Shown: positions 43,059-51,446 of the stretch, piece by piece
Numbering within the stretch: the first letter of the stretch is position 1
Layout of the letters: every line of letters begins with the position of its first letter
Assembly: GCF_900163695.1 (NCBI RefSeq)
Contig: NZ_FUIC01000011.1
Coordinates: forward strand, 62,001-126,000
Length of the DNA: 64,000 bases
DNA from: Gulosibacter sp. 10
Lineage (GTDB): Bacteria > Actinomycetota > Actinomycetes > Actinomycetales > Microbacteriaceae
Direction: 5' to 3'
Translations under genes and position numbers: made by a program
The notes under the pieces: model-generated
The model's input: only the letters and a program-made list of their open reading frames with translations
Told to the model about the DNA's origin: nothing
Database searches by the model: none

Positions 43059-45272
43059 CTATTCGAATCCGGGGATCGGCGTCGGCGGATGGGCGCGGCG
43101 GTAGGCGACGTCGAAGCGCTTCCGGCCGCCGAGCCGGGGCGTCCGCCGCCAGTCGATATCGGATGGCGGGATGAACCACACGGTACCGCCGCCGCGGCGC
43201 TTGGGCGGTTCGCCGGACAGCGTCCGGTCCGTTCGCGAGTCCGGTGGCACAGCGTCGGGCGGCGCAGCATCCGGCCGAGCAGCATCCGGCCGAGCAGCAT
43301 CCGGTCGCGCAGTCTTCGATCGCCCGCCTGGCGGTGCGCTGGCCGATGGCAGCTCGGGCGGATGTACGACGCGCACCTGCCAGCCCTCGTGGATCCGGTG
43401 ATGGCACGAGGTGCAGAGCAGCACGCCGTTGTCGAGGTCGGTCTTGCCGTGATCCGCGTACCACCAGTCGATGTGGTGCGCCTCGGTCATGCCGGGCGGC
43501 AGTCCGCAGAACGCGCAGCCGCCGTCGCGCTCGGCGAGCGCGATCCGCTGGGCCCGGGTGAAGTGCCGATGCGCGCGCCCGAGGTCGAGTACCTCGCTGT
43601 CGGTGCCGAGGACGACGGGGATGAGGTCGGCGTGCGCGGCGAGCCGCCGCGCGGCCCCGGCGTCGATGACCGTGCCGCCGTCGATGTCGGCGAAGCCTCG
43701 TAGTTCTGCTGCTCCGGCGCTTCCCACCCTGTTGTGGGGGCCGACAGCGCTGTCTGCACGGGCGGTCTCGTCGACTGCTGCTGTGTCGGCGGCGCCGACG
43801 GCGGAGGTGGCCCCGACGGGCGCTGCCGTATCCTCGGCGCCGATCGGGCTGTCGACGCGAGCTGCGCCGGCGGATCGTGCCGCTCGGCCTGGTTGCGGCG
43901 CGTCGAGGGGCTGCGCCGCGCCGGCGGATCGTGCCGCTCGGCCTGGTTGCGGCGCGTCGAGGGGCTGCGCCGCATCGGCGGGCACGGCTCGGACGACGGC
44001 ATCGCGAGCGGGCCGGCCGTTCTTCATGCGGGCCACGACCGAGGGAACGCCCGTCGCGGCAGCGACCTCGGCGGCCTCGTCGTCGAGACGCCGGTCCGCG
44101 CGGGCACTGGCCTCGGCCCGTTCGAGGTCTCGCGCATCCACGCGTACCACGACTGCGGTGGACGGGCCGGGCACCTCCGAGTGATCGCAGGCGAGCCCGT
44201 GCTTGCAGAACTCGACCAGCGCATCCGCCTGCAGCTGCGCGAGGCTGCGGGTGTCCGCGGCGACCTCGCCGGTTCGCTCGGGCGCGGTCGGGGCGAAGTG
44301 CACGTTCGAGGTCGGGGCGCCGGCGCGGGCGTCTGCGTCGGGGCGAGCATCGGAATGGGCATCGGGACGGGCATCGGCTCGCGGGCCTGCATCGGTGTTG
44401 TCCGGCATAGAGCCCCGCATCGTCCGCTCGCCGGTCTCGGGCGCGTCCGGATCGCCGGGGCGGTTCCTGCCGCGGGCGGTGCGCAGCTGCGAGGTCGTGT
44501 AGGACTGCAGCGCATGCACGATATATGCGCCCGATTCGGTGTCGAACCTGCCGTTGACGTGCAGCATGCCCGTCTGCGCGCTCGTACGGAAGGTGAGTCC
44601 CCGATGGCGGCGCTGCCGGTCGAGCTCGGGCTCGAGCCCGTCGGGGTCGAGATGCGCCTCGAGTCGGCGGCACACCTTGCGGAAATCCGCGAGCCGCATC
44701 CCCGTGCGCGCCACGCCGACGAGTTCCCGCTCGCCCTCGCGCAGCGCCTCGGAATCGACCCGAGGCGCGAGCCGCTTCGTCATCATCACGATCTCGTTCG
44801 AGTGGGCGAGCCCGATCTCGCCGCGGCGGAGCGCATCGGCGACGTGCTCGTCCGAAGCCGGCACGCGCTCGCCCGACAGCCCGCGGTCGCCCACGATCGC
44901 GGCTCCCACCCGGGCGAGCGCTCCGGCCTCGCCGCTCGCGACGTGCATGACCTCGGCGACCAGGTCTCGGCCGTTGCGGCAGCCGTGGCGCCGCGCCAGC
45001 GCCGCCTCGCCCCGAACCGGATCGGAGCGTCGATCCACCTCTCGCGCGGCCGCTGCGGCGAGCGCCTCGAGCCGGTGCTGGTGCAGGGCGATGGCCTGCA
45101 GGAGGTCGAGCACGTCGGCGTCCTCGGCGGCCTCGAGCTCATCCGCGGCGGATTCGCCGGTGCCGAACGGGGCCATCGATCGCCAGGAGTCGAGGAGGCT
45201 GTCGAACGAGGAGCGGAGGCGTGCGAGGTCGCCGTGCATCTCCGTCGACTCCTCGCGTGCGGTCGCCGTCAT
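43059..45272 (-). CDS. HNH endonuclease-domain protein, DUF222 / 13E12 family
   Basis: 737 residues, ATG preceded by GGGAGG. The N-terminal half is DUF222 (LARLRSSFDSLLDSW, YIVHALQSYTTSQLR). The HNH module near residues 610-665 reads CAFCGLPPGMTEAHHIDWWYADHGKTDLDNGVLLCTSCHHRIHEG, with the zinc cysteines and catalytic His. These proteins are widespread in actinobacteria and sometimes linked to inteins or mobile repeats, but the function is not established. Three low-complexity expansions are inserted: Asp/Ala/Arg tandem units, a duplicated 18-residue segment (AAQPLDAPQPGRAARSAG twice) and ARPDA repeats at the C-terminus. The expansions make it longer than usual members. Confidence 0.88.
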   Translation of the reverse strand: MTATAREESTEMHGDLARLRSSFDSLLDSWRSMAPFGTGESAADELEAAEDADVLDLLQAIALHQHRLEALAAAAAREVDRRSDPVRGEAALARRHGCRNGRDLVAEVMHVASGEAGALARVGAAIVGDRGLSGERVPASDEHVADALRRGEIGLAHSNEIVMMTKRLAPRVDSEALREGERELVGVARTGMRLADFRKVCRRLEAHLDPDGLEPELDRQRRHRGLTFRTSAQTGMLHVNGRFDTESGAYIVHALQSYTTSQLRTARGRNRPGDPDAPETGERTMRGSMPDNTDAGPRADARPDAHSDARPDADARAGAPTSNVHFAPTAPERTGEVAADTRSLAQLQADALVEFCKHGLACDHSEVPGPSTAVVVRVDARDLERAEASARADRRLDDEAAEVAAATGVPSVVARMKNGRPARDAVVRAVPADAAQPLDAPQPGRAARSAGAAQPLDAPQPGRAARSAGAARVDSPIGAEDTAAPVGATSAVGAADTAAVDETARADSAVGPHNRVGSAGAAELRGFADIDGGTVIDAGAARRLAAHADLIPVVLGTDSEVLDLGRAHRHFTRAQRIALAERDGGCAFCGLPPGMTEAHHIDWWYADHGKTDLDNGVLLCTSCHHRIHEGWQVRVVHPPELPSASAPPGGRSKTARPDAARPDAARPDAAPPDAVPPDSRTDRTLSGEPPKRRGGGTVWFIPPSDIDWRRTPRLGGRKRFDVAYRRAHPPTPIPGFE
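43866..43973. repeat. Two 54-bp tandem units within the HNH gene
   Basis: The sequence starting GCCGGCGGATCGTGCCGCTC occurs at 43866-43919 and again, identical, at 43920-43973, encoding an 18-residue repeat in frame. The identity of the copies implies recent duplication. Confidence 0.9.
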
Positions 45273-45712
45273 CGTCGAACACCTCCCTCGCCCTTCGCCT
45301 ACGATTCAAGCAGATATCGAATGGAATATCTAGATCTGTGGATAACTATTCATCGATCATGTTCGAACAGAGATGCGTCACCTGTTCGAAGAACGACCAT
45401 GCGATCAGACAACGCGAGCGGTGATCGTGCTCAGTGCGCGGTCCGGGCCTTCGGGTGCGGCGTGGAGGCACGGTCCCGGCCGCAGGTTCGCGGGGAACGC
45501 CGTCCGCCCGCAGGCAGGAGCAGTAGATGGTGCGGACGGTCCCGGTTCGCGGATAGTGCGGACGGCGCCGGTCAACGCGCGCCCGCATCGTGGCCGTGAT
45601 GGAGAGTGCCATGCCTGCGTCGGGGAGACGGCCGTGCCTGCCCCGGCCCGATGTAGCGGGTGCATCGAGAAGGCCGAGCGGTCGGCGGGGCTGCCCGAGG
45701 CGGTGCTCCGGC
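45273..45712. other. 440-bp region between HNH and ParE genes
   Basis: No convincing gene. The stretch 45300-45420 is AT-rich and carries the IR AGATAT-8-ATATCT (45312-45331), a single DnaA-box-like TGTGGATAA (45337-45345) and the perfect 9-bp inverted repeat TTCGAACAG-11-CTGTTCGAA (45362-45390). The remainder is GC-rich with GTGCGGACGG repeats and no long credible frame. Confidence 0.55.
45362..45390. promoter_or_regulatory. Perfect 9-bp inverted repeat, possible operator
   Basis: TTCGAACAG (45362-45370) and CTGTTCGAA (45382-45390), 11-nt spacer, about 90 bp upstream of the HNH protein start. Half-sites contain the GTTCG/CGAAC core of actinobacterial SOS boxes, but the spacing differs from the LexA consensus. 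Confidence 0.4.
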
Positions 45713-46003
45713 CTAGAGATGGCGAGCCGGATCCATGCGCTGATGCAGAATTCGAATCACGTCGACGTTCTCGGCATCGGCGGTGTAGAAGAGCAGATGC
45801 CTGCCGATGCCGTACCGCCGGTACCCTTCGCGGATCTCATCGCAGGAGCGGCCCCGACGGGGGTCGTCGGCGATCCGCTCGATGGCCGCCCTGATCTCGC
45901 CGATGTACATCTCGGCCTGGCGGGCGCTCCAGCGCTCTTCGGTGAAATCCCAGATCGAGGAGAGGTCGCGTTGCGCGGCCGGAGTGAGCCGATAGCGGCT
46001 CAT
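45713..46003 (-). CDS. ParE/RelE-superfamily toxin
   Basis: 96 residues from the ATG at 46003. MSRYRLTPAAQRDLSSIWDFTEERWSARQAEMYIGEIRAAIERIADDPRRGRSCDEIREGYRRYGIGRHLLFYTADAENVDVIRILHQRMDP follows the RelE/ParE pattern (basic patch RRGRSC, YRRY, HLLFY, ILHQRMD). ParE-type proteins poison DNA gyrase. Start overlaps the antitoxin stop (ATGA). It pairs with the ParD-like antitoxin upstream in the same minus-strand operon. Confidence 0.88.
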   Translation of the reverse strand: MSRYRLTPAAQRDLSSIWDFTEERWSARQAEMYIGEIRAAIERIADDPRRGRSCDEIREGYRRYGIGRHLLFYTADAENVDVIRILHQRMDPARHL

Positions 46004-46233
46004 GCCTTCTTCGCGGCGATGAACGCGTCGAAGTCGAAGGGCTCGGGGCGGCCGCTCTCCTCCCCCTCGACGAGAGCGGCGCGGAGGGCGGCCAGGCGCG
46101 TCTCCTGATCCTCGAGCAGGCGGAGCCCGGCGCGGACGACCTCGCTGGCCGATCGATAGCGTCCGGAGGAAACCTCCCGGGCGAGGAAGTCCGCGAAGTG
46201 ATCGTCGAGACTGATCGAGGTGTTCTGCGCCAT
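46000..46233 (-). CDS. ParD-type antitoxin
   Basis: 77 residues from the ATG at 46233. MAQNTSISLDDHFADFLAREVSSGRYRSASEVVRAGLRLLEDQETRLAALRAALVEGEESG is a ribbon-helix-helix ParD sequence: DNA-binding N-terminal part followed by an acidic, flexible tail (PEPFDFDAFIAAKKA) that neutralises the toxin. It binds its own promoter: a TACCAA-AAG-TTGGTA palindrome lies 11 bp upstream of the start codon. Confidence 0.9.
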   Translation of the reverse strand: MAQNTSISLDDHFADFLAREVSSGRYRSASEVVRAGLRLLEDQETRLAALRAALVEGEESGRPEPFDFDAFIAAKKA

Positions 46234-46243
46234 GTTCAGACGA

Positions 46244-46258
46244 TACCAAAAGTTGGTA
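46244..46258. promoter_or_regulatory. ParD autoregulatory operator
   Basis: The palindrome TACCAA-AAG-TTGGTA 11 bp before the parD start, where a ParD(E) complex would block transcription. Confidence 0.65.
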
Positions 46259-46615
46259 AGCCGCTCATGCCCATCCGGTTCCCGCGTACCGGCGAGGACC
46301 GGACGAGCCCATCGGAACTGCGAACGAGGAGCGCATCCGCGAAACCCGCACGAGCGCCTCGACGCAGAAGCCCCGGGGAGCGGGTCGAATCGCGGGATGC
46401 GGCGGCGCCAGCCGTCGATCGCACACACCGCAGACGACCCGGGAAGCGCGCGGAATCACGTATTCCCCGACGAGGCTTCTGCGGGGCGAAGCCGATACGG
46501 GCGGGGCGGGGCCGCTCGACGCGGTGCGCACCGCGGCCTGCCGTCGGCAACCTGCGGGCAACCTCCGCGTCATACTCTTCTTGCAGGCGGATACGGCGAT
46601 CGGAGGGCGGCAGGC
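46259..46615. other. 357-bp region between parDE and the lipoprotein
   Basis: No credible gene. A 10-bp inverted pair, CGCAGAAGCC (46363-46372) and GGCTTCTGCG (46474-46483), frames about 100 bp; function unclear. Promoters for both directions should lie here. Confidence 0.5.
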
Positions 46616-47884
46616 ATGCGAACATCGAGGACACGACGCGGACGGTCGATGCTCGGGCCCGTCTCGGGGTCGGCAATCTCACTGCTGCTGCTGACGGGCT
46701 GCGCCTCGCACGCCGTTCCCGAGCCGACCAGCCCCGTCCCCGCGGACCCCGGCGTGTGGCTCGCCCCCGACTACGCGGACGCCGACGGCGGCACGCTCGA
46801 AACGCGCGAGCTGCAGGGCGAGCTCTGCGCCATCGACGACGGCGTCGCGGTGGTCTCGATCTCCTGGGAGGACGCGCCCGACGGCGAGGACCGGGTGACC
46901 GCGATCCGCCTCGAGGACGAGTCCGAGCTGTGGTCCGTGCAGGACGTCGACTGCGGTCGGGATCACGCGAAGGACGGAGCGGTCGCGCTGTTCGAGCGCC
47001 CTGCCGAGGGCGGCGGGAACCTCGTGCACAGCGTCGACATCGCGACGGGGGAGACCGACTACACCCTGGACGACCTCGGCTACAGCGGCGAGGTCGTCGG
47101 CTTCGCGGGCGACACGCTCGTCTACCTCGCCTCGGTGGAGAAGGAGGACGGCGCCGATCAGACCGGCGAGGACCGCTGGCGCCACGAGCTCCTGGGGTAT
47201 CGCGACGGCGCGCTCGCCTGGCAGGTCGACCTCGACTTCCACGTCGACTGCGAGACCGCGGCGGCGCTGGTCGCCTGCACGAATCGCGATTCGACGGACG
47301 CGACCCTCGTCGACGCCGCATCGGGAGAGGCGTCGCAGGTGCCGGTCGACGGGGGCGGCATCAAGTTCCCGAAGATCGAGTGGGCCGTCGACGGGTATGT
47401 CGTGGCAGGGCGCCCCGACTTCCTCGAAGACGAGGTGACCCGCGGATACGGGCTCGACGGGGCGCTCGTGGGCGAGGTCGAGGGCGAGCGCATCGGCACC
47501 GCGCCGCTCCAGACCCAGCTCGTGCTCTACCCGGTCGAGGACCTGCTGCGCACCGACATCCTCGCCTCCGACGCGGAGGGCGAGGTGCTCCTCTACTGGG
47601 ACGACGAGAGCGCCCTCCGGTTCGCGGAGTCCGGCGAGAGCTACGAGGAGACCGACCTGCCGCTCGGCCTCTTCGTCGCCTCCTCGGCCGACGGCGGGGT
47701 CCTGCTCTTCCAGACCGAGAGCGACGACGCCGGGGGCAACGGGACCCTGGTCACGGCGGATGGGAGCCAGATCGGCTCGGTGCGGCACGAAGGCGGGCTG
47801 CTCGAGTGGCGGACCATGGGCGGCATGATCGTCAGCATCGATTCGGATGGCGCGACGATCCACCTGCCGCCGGGCATGGGATAG
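46616..47884 (+). CDS. PQQ-repeat-like beta-propeller lipoprotein
   Basis: 422 residues from the ATG at 46616 (GGAGG at 46601-46605). A basic N-terminus, hydrophobic ISLLLL and lipobox LLTGC give C29 as the lipidated residue, so the protein is anchored on the outer face of the membrane. The rest resembles repeated propeller blades (VVSISWEDAPDGEDRVTAIRLEDESELWSV, LLGYRDGALAWQVDLD, VVSI... patterns) of PQQ/WD-like lipoproteins. It contains several Cys that may form disulfides. Highly acidic. Function unknown. Confidence 0.78.
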   Translation: MRTSRTRRGRSMLGPVSGSAISLLLLTGCASHAVPEPTSPVPADPGVWLAPDYADADGGTLETRELQGELCAIDDGVAVVSISWEDAPDGEDRVTAIRLEDESELWSVQDVDCGRDHAKDGAVALFERPAEGGGNLVHSVDIATGETDYTLDDLGYSGEVVGFAGDTLVYLASVEKEDGADQTGEDRWRHELLGYRDGALAWQVDLDFHVDCETAAALVACTNRDSTDATLVDAASGEASQVPVDGGGIKFPKIEWAVDGYVVAGRPDFLEDEVTRGYGLDGALVGEVEGERIGTAPLQTQLVLYPVEDLLRTDILASDAEGEVLLYWDDESALRFAESGESYEETDLPLGLFVASSADGGVLLFQTESDDAGGNGTLVTADGSQIGSVRHEGGLLEWRTMGGMIVSIDSDGATIHLPPGMG

Positions 47885-48115
47885 CGCGCGAGAAACCGCA
47901 CGGCATAGCGCGGCGGGCCCGCGCTCGCGCCCGGAGGGGCTCGCACCGGGACCGAACCGATCCGCGCCGCCGCCTCGCGGCCCCGGTGCATCCCCGGCAC
48001 GGATGGATCGGGACGGATCGGCGGCGGGCGATGGCCGAGCGGAGACGGGGGCGAAGACCGGGCGAAGACGGAGCCGGGGCTGCGAAGATGGTGGCACGAG
48101 CCGGAGAGGAGCCCG

Positions 48116-48589
48116 ATGGACGAGATCGACCGAGCCATCGTCCGCGCGCTGCGGCGCGACGCCCGGCTGTCGATCCGGGCGCTCGCCGAGGAGGTGCACG
48201 TCTCGCGGTCGACGGCGCACGAGCGGGTGCGGCACCTGACCGAGCGCGGCGTCATCACGGGGTACTCGGCCCGCGTGGATCTCGCCGCGGCCGGGCTGCC
48301 CGTGCGCGCGCTGCTCGTGGTCGACACGGGCGCGACGCCCGAGGGCGCGGATCTCGTCGAGCGCCTCGGCGAGGTGCCCTACGTCGTGCGCGTGCAGACC
48401 ATCGCGGGCGATGTCGACTTCGTCGTCGAGATCGCCGCGCCGAACCACGACGCGCTGAGCGCCATCGTGCTGCGCCGGGTGCTCCGACTCCCGGGCGTCG
48501 TCTCCGTCCGCACGCACCTCATCATCGGCGAATCCGTCGGCGACCCGCTGCAGCCGCCCGCACGCGACCCGGAGGATCCCGCCGCATGA
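48116..48589 (+). CDS. Lrp/AsnC-family transcriptional regulator
   Basis: 157 residues. N-terminal helix-turn-helix: DEIDRAIVRALRRDARLSIRALAEEVHVSRSTAHERVRHLTERGVITGYSARVD. The RAM/AsnC effector domain (about 65-150) contains VVRVQTIAGDVDFVVEIAAPNHDALSAIVLRRVLRLPGVVSVRTHLIIGESVG. Ligands are usually amino acids; the 2-oxoacid dehydrogenase and amino-acid genes start about 1.6 kb downstream. The stop overlaps the CobW-family start (ATGA), so the regulator is coexpressed with that GTPase. Confidence 0.92.
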   Translation: MDEIDRAIVRALRRDARLSIRALAEEVHVSRSTAHERVRHLTERGVITGYSARVDLAAAGLPVRALLVVDTGATPEGADLVERLGEVPYVVRVQTIAGDVDFVVEIAAPNHDALSAIVLRRVLRLPGVVSVRTHLIIGESVGDPLQPPARDPEDPAA

Positions 48590-49617
48590 GCACCCGAGCG
48601 CAGGCGGGCACGGTCCCGGTCATCGTCATCAGCGGCCATCTCGGCGCGGGCAAGACCAGCCTCCTCAACCACCTCCTCCGCGAGCCGGGCGCCCGGCTCG
48701 GCGTGGTGATCAACGACTTCGGCGCGATCAACGTCGACGCCGGCCTCGTCACGGGGCAGGTGGACGAGGCCGCGACGATCTCGGGCGGATGCCTCTGCTG
48801 CCTGCCCGACTCCGGCGGCCTCGACGACGCGCTCGAGCAGCTCTCGCAGCCGAGGCTGCGGATGGATGCGATCCTCGTCGAGGCGAGCGGGGCCGCGGAC
48901 CCCATCGCGCTGACCCGCATCATCCGGTTCTGCGACGTGCCGGGCGTCCGCCACGGCGGCCTGATCGAGGTCGTGGATGCGGTCGAGCACTTCAGCACCG
49001 TCGACGTCGAGGAGGAGCCGCCCTCGCGCTACGCGGCCGCGACGCTCGTCGTCATCGGCAAGACCGACCTCCTGCCCGAGGGCGAGCGCGAGGAGGTCAC
49101 GGCGCGCATCCGCGAGCGGGTGCGGATGCGCAATCCGCGCGCGCAGATCGTCGTCGCGGACCGGGGCGGGATCGACCCGCGGCTGGCCTTCGACGCGAGC
49201 GCCGAGGAGGATCCCGTCGACGAGCTGCCCATCGCCGAGCTGCTGCGCGAGGCCGCGGGCGCGCACGAGCACCGCCACGCCGCATCCGCCGCCGTCGAGC
49301 TCCCCGACGCCGTCGCGCCGGGCGCGCTCGCGGCGCTGCTCAAGGACCCTCCCGCCGGCGCCTACCGGATGAAGGGCCGCGTCCGGGTGCGCGGCCCGCG
49401 CTCCGAGCAGGCGTACGTCGTGCACGTGGTCGGCTCGATGGTGCACGTCGCCCGGCTCCGGCAGTCGCCCGAGCCCGGCGAGCTGGTGGCCATCGGCATG
49501 GACCTGGACGTCGGGGATGCCGAGCGGCGCCTGCGCGAGCTCGCGGATTCGGCGCCGGCCGCGCCGGACCCGCAGGGGCTCCTGCGCCTGCAGCGCCTCG
49601 AGGGGCTCAGCGGCTGA
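48586..49617 (+). CDS. CobW/COG0523-family GTPase
   Basis: 343 residues. Walker A GHLGAGKTS at 17-25, the metal-binding CxCC motif GGCLCCLP with C69, C71 and C72, a switch region ILVEASGAADP, and GKTD as the NKxD-type G4. The C-terminal CobW_C domain (about 230-340) has KGRVRVRGPRSEQAYVVHVVGSMVHV. Family members deliver zinc, cobalt or other metals to target proteins using GTP. Zinc-type regulator sequences are not obvious nearby; an Lrp regulator precedes it. Confidence 0.9.
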   Translation: MSTRAQAGTVPVIVISGHLGAGKTSLLNHLLREPGARLGVVINDFGAINVDAGLVTGQVDEAATISGGCLCCLPDSGGLDDALEQLSQPRLRMDAILVEASGAADPIALTRIIRFCDVPGVRHGGLIEVVDAVEHFSTVDVEEEPPSRYAAATLVVIGKTDLLPEGEREEVTARIRERVRMRNPRAQIVVADRGGIDPRLAFDASAEEDPVDELPIAELLREAAGAHEHRHAASAAVELPDAVAPGALAALLKDPPAGAYRMKGRVRVRGPRSEQAYVVHVVGSMVHVARLRQSPEPGELVAIGMDLDVGDAERRLRELADSAPAAPDPQGLLRLQRLEGLSG

Positions 49618-49650
49618 CGGGCCGCGCCTCGGCTCTGCGAGAATCGGGGC

Positions 49651-50001
49651 ATGCGGATCGAACTCACCCGGTTCCGGGTCAGGGCAGGGGCGCGGGCGCG
49701 CGTCGACGAGTGGATGGCCTTCCTCGCGGCGAACCGGGACGCCGTGCGCGAGACGCTGGAGCCCGAGCGGATGTACGTCGAGACGATCTTCTCGGAGACG
49801 GTCGACGGCGTGGACTACCTGTACTGGTACAGCGTGCAGGGCGAGGACGGCGCGCCGGTCGAGGCCTCCGAGCACTGGCTCGACCGGGCGCACATCGACT
49901 TCTGGCGCGAGTGCATCGACGACGAGTACCCGGGCGAGGACCTCGCGCCCCGCATGCACGTCGCGCCCCGACGGGTCGAGGACTCGATGCGGCCCGAATG
50001 A
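49651..50001 (+). CDS. DUF6176-type small protein
   Basis: 116 residues, ATG start. RIELTRFRVRAGARARVDEWMAFLAANRDAVRETLEPERMYVETIFSETVDGVDYLYWYSVQGEDG matches the ABM-like fold of DUF6176 proteins, which I recognise by the VDEWMAFL..RMYVETIF pattern. No catalytic residues are evident. It follows the GTPase by 33 bp in the same direction and may be cotranscribed. Function unknown. Confidence 0.78.
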   Translation: MRIELTRFRVRAGARARVDEWMAFLAANRDAVRETLEPERMYVETIFSETVDGVDYLYWYSVQGEDGAPVEASEHWLDRAHIDFWRECIDDEYPGEDLAPRMHVAPRRVEDSMRPE

Positions 50002-50198
50002 GCGCCGCCCCACAGGCGGGCGCGAACAGTAGCGAGACTCCCCGGCCGCCTGAAGAGGCGTCCAGAAGTGCCGGACGAACAGTCCGATATCCGCGAGAAG
50101 ACGGGACGTACGGCCGCTTCGGCCCGACACTCTGACCGGTTGACCGAACTTGCCCCGCAGCCCTGTTCTTCGGGCCCGCCGCGGCGCATCCTGGGGTC

Positions 50199-51446
50199 AT
50201 GCGAGACGACGATGTCGCGCCGAACGAGCTACGTGGACCGGCGCTCCACGACCCAGAATCCCGGCACGCCGCCCTGCTCGACCAGCTGCCCGGGCCGACC
50301 CCCGTGCGACTGATCGACCGGGAGGGCGAGGCGGTCGAGCACGACGGCTTCGCGCTGCCGGATGCGGACACGCTGCGCGACGCCTACCGGCGGATGGTGA
50401 TCGCCCGCCGCTGGGAGGCGCAGGTCACCGCGCTGACGCGGCAGGGCCGCCTGGCCACCTATCCCTCCGCCTACGGGCAGGAGGCGGGCGAGGTCGGCTC
50501 GGTCCTCGCCCTCGAACCCGAGGACTGGATGTTCCCGAGCTACCGGGACTCCTCGGCGCTGCTGACCCGCGGCGTGCCGCCGCGGCTGCTGCTCTCCTTC
50601 TTCCGCGGCGACTGGCACAACGCGTACGACCCCTACGAGCGGCGCATCGCCCCGCAGTCGACGCCGCTCGCGACGCAGGCGCTGCACGCGGTGGGCTTCG
50701 CGCACGCCGAGCGGCTCCGCGGCCGCGGCACCGTCGCGCTCGCCTACCTCGGCGACGGCGGCGCCAGCGAGGGGGACGCCCACGAGGCGATGAACTTCGC
50801 CGCCGTCTGGCAGGCCCCCGCGATCTTCTTCGTCCAGAACAACCAGTACGCCATCTCGACGCCGCTGCAGGAGCAGACGCGCTCGCGCTCGATCGCCGAT
50901 CGCGCGGCCGGGCTCGGGATGCGCGGCGTCTGGGTCGACGGCAACGACGTCGCCGCCGTGATCGCGGTGCTGCGGGACGCGGCCCGGCGCGCGCGGGCGG
51001 GGGAGGGGCCGACGCTCGTCGAGGCGCGGACCTACCGCCTCGAATCCCATACCAACTCCGACGACCCCACGCGCTACCGCGAGGCCGAGGAGGCCGCGGC
51101 CTGGGAGGACTACTGCCCGATCGCGCGCCTCGCGGCCCATCTCCGGGCCCGCGGCGAGCTCGACGACGCCTTCGACGCCCGTGTGGCGGAGGAGGCCGAG
51201 GCGAACGCCGCCGCCACGCGCGAGGCGATGAACGAGCAGCCCGAGATCGATCCGCTCGAGCTCTTCGAGCACGTCTACTCGACGCCCCGCAGAGCCCTGC
51301 AGGAGCAGCGCGCGATGTTTGCCGAGGAGCTCGCCGCAGCAGAGAACCCGGCAGAGAACCCCGCAGAGAATCCGGCCGGGGACCCGGCCGAGACCGGCGC
51401 CGCGGAGCGCGGCGCCCCGCACGCCGCCGAAGGAGCGAGACGATGA
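50199..51446 (+). CDS. pdhA: Thiamine-dependent 2-oxoacid dehydrogenase E1 alpha subunit
   Basis: 415 residues, ATG start. The ThDP-binding motif is AYLGDGGASEGDAHEAMNFAAVWQAPAIFFVQNNQYAIS (GDG...NN). AYRRMVIARRWEAQVTAL, GQEAGEVGSVLAL and YRDSSALLTRGVP are typical of the alpha subunit. It decarboxylates pyruvate or a branched-chain 2-oxoacid and passes the acyl group to E2. First gene of the E1a-E1b-E2 operon; the C-terminal tail is low-complexity (AENPAENPAENPAGD). Pyruvate versus branched-chain cannot be fixed from sequence; an aminotransferase and permease follow. Confidence 0.9.
   Translation: MRDDDVAPNELRGPALHDPESRHAALLDQLPGPTPVRLIDREGEAVEHDGFALPDADTLRDAYRRMVIARRWEAQVTALTRQGRLATYPSAYGQEAGEVGSVLALEPEDWMFPSYRDSSALLTRGVPPRLLLSFFRGDWHNAYDPYERRIAPQSTPLATQALHAVGFAHAERLRGRGTVALAYLGDGGASEGDAHEAMNFAAVWQAPAIFFVQNNQYAISTPLQEQTRSRSIADRAAGLGMRGVWVDGNDVAAVIAVLRDAARRARAGEGPTLVEARTYRLESHTNSDDPTRYREAEEAAAWEDYCPIARLAAHLRARGELDDAFDARVAEEAEANAAATREAMNEQPEIDPLELFEHVYSTPRRALQEQRAMFAEELAAAENPAENPAENPAGDPAETGAAERGAPHAAEGARR

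Noticed and set aside
43866-43973. CRISPR-like repeat
   Set aside because: It is an in-frame 54-bp duplication inside the HNH gene, with no spacer.
45337-45345. Replication origin (DnaA-box-like TGTGGATAA)
   Set aside because: A single box with no dnaA/dnaN or cluster of further boxes.
46265-46573. Minus-strand frame between parD and the lipoprotein
   Set aside because: Arg/Pro/Ser-rich text without start site or family resemblance.
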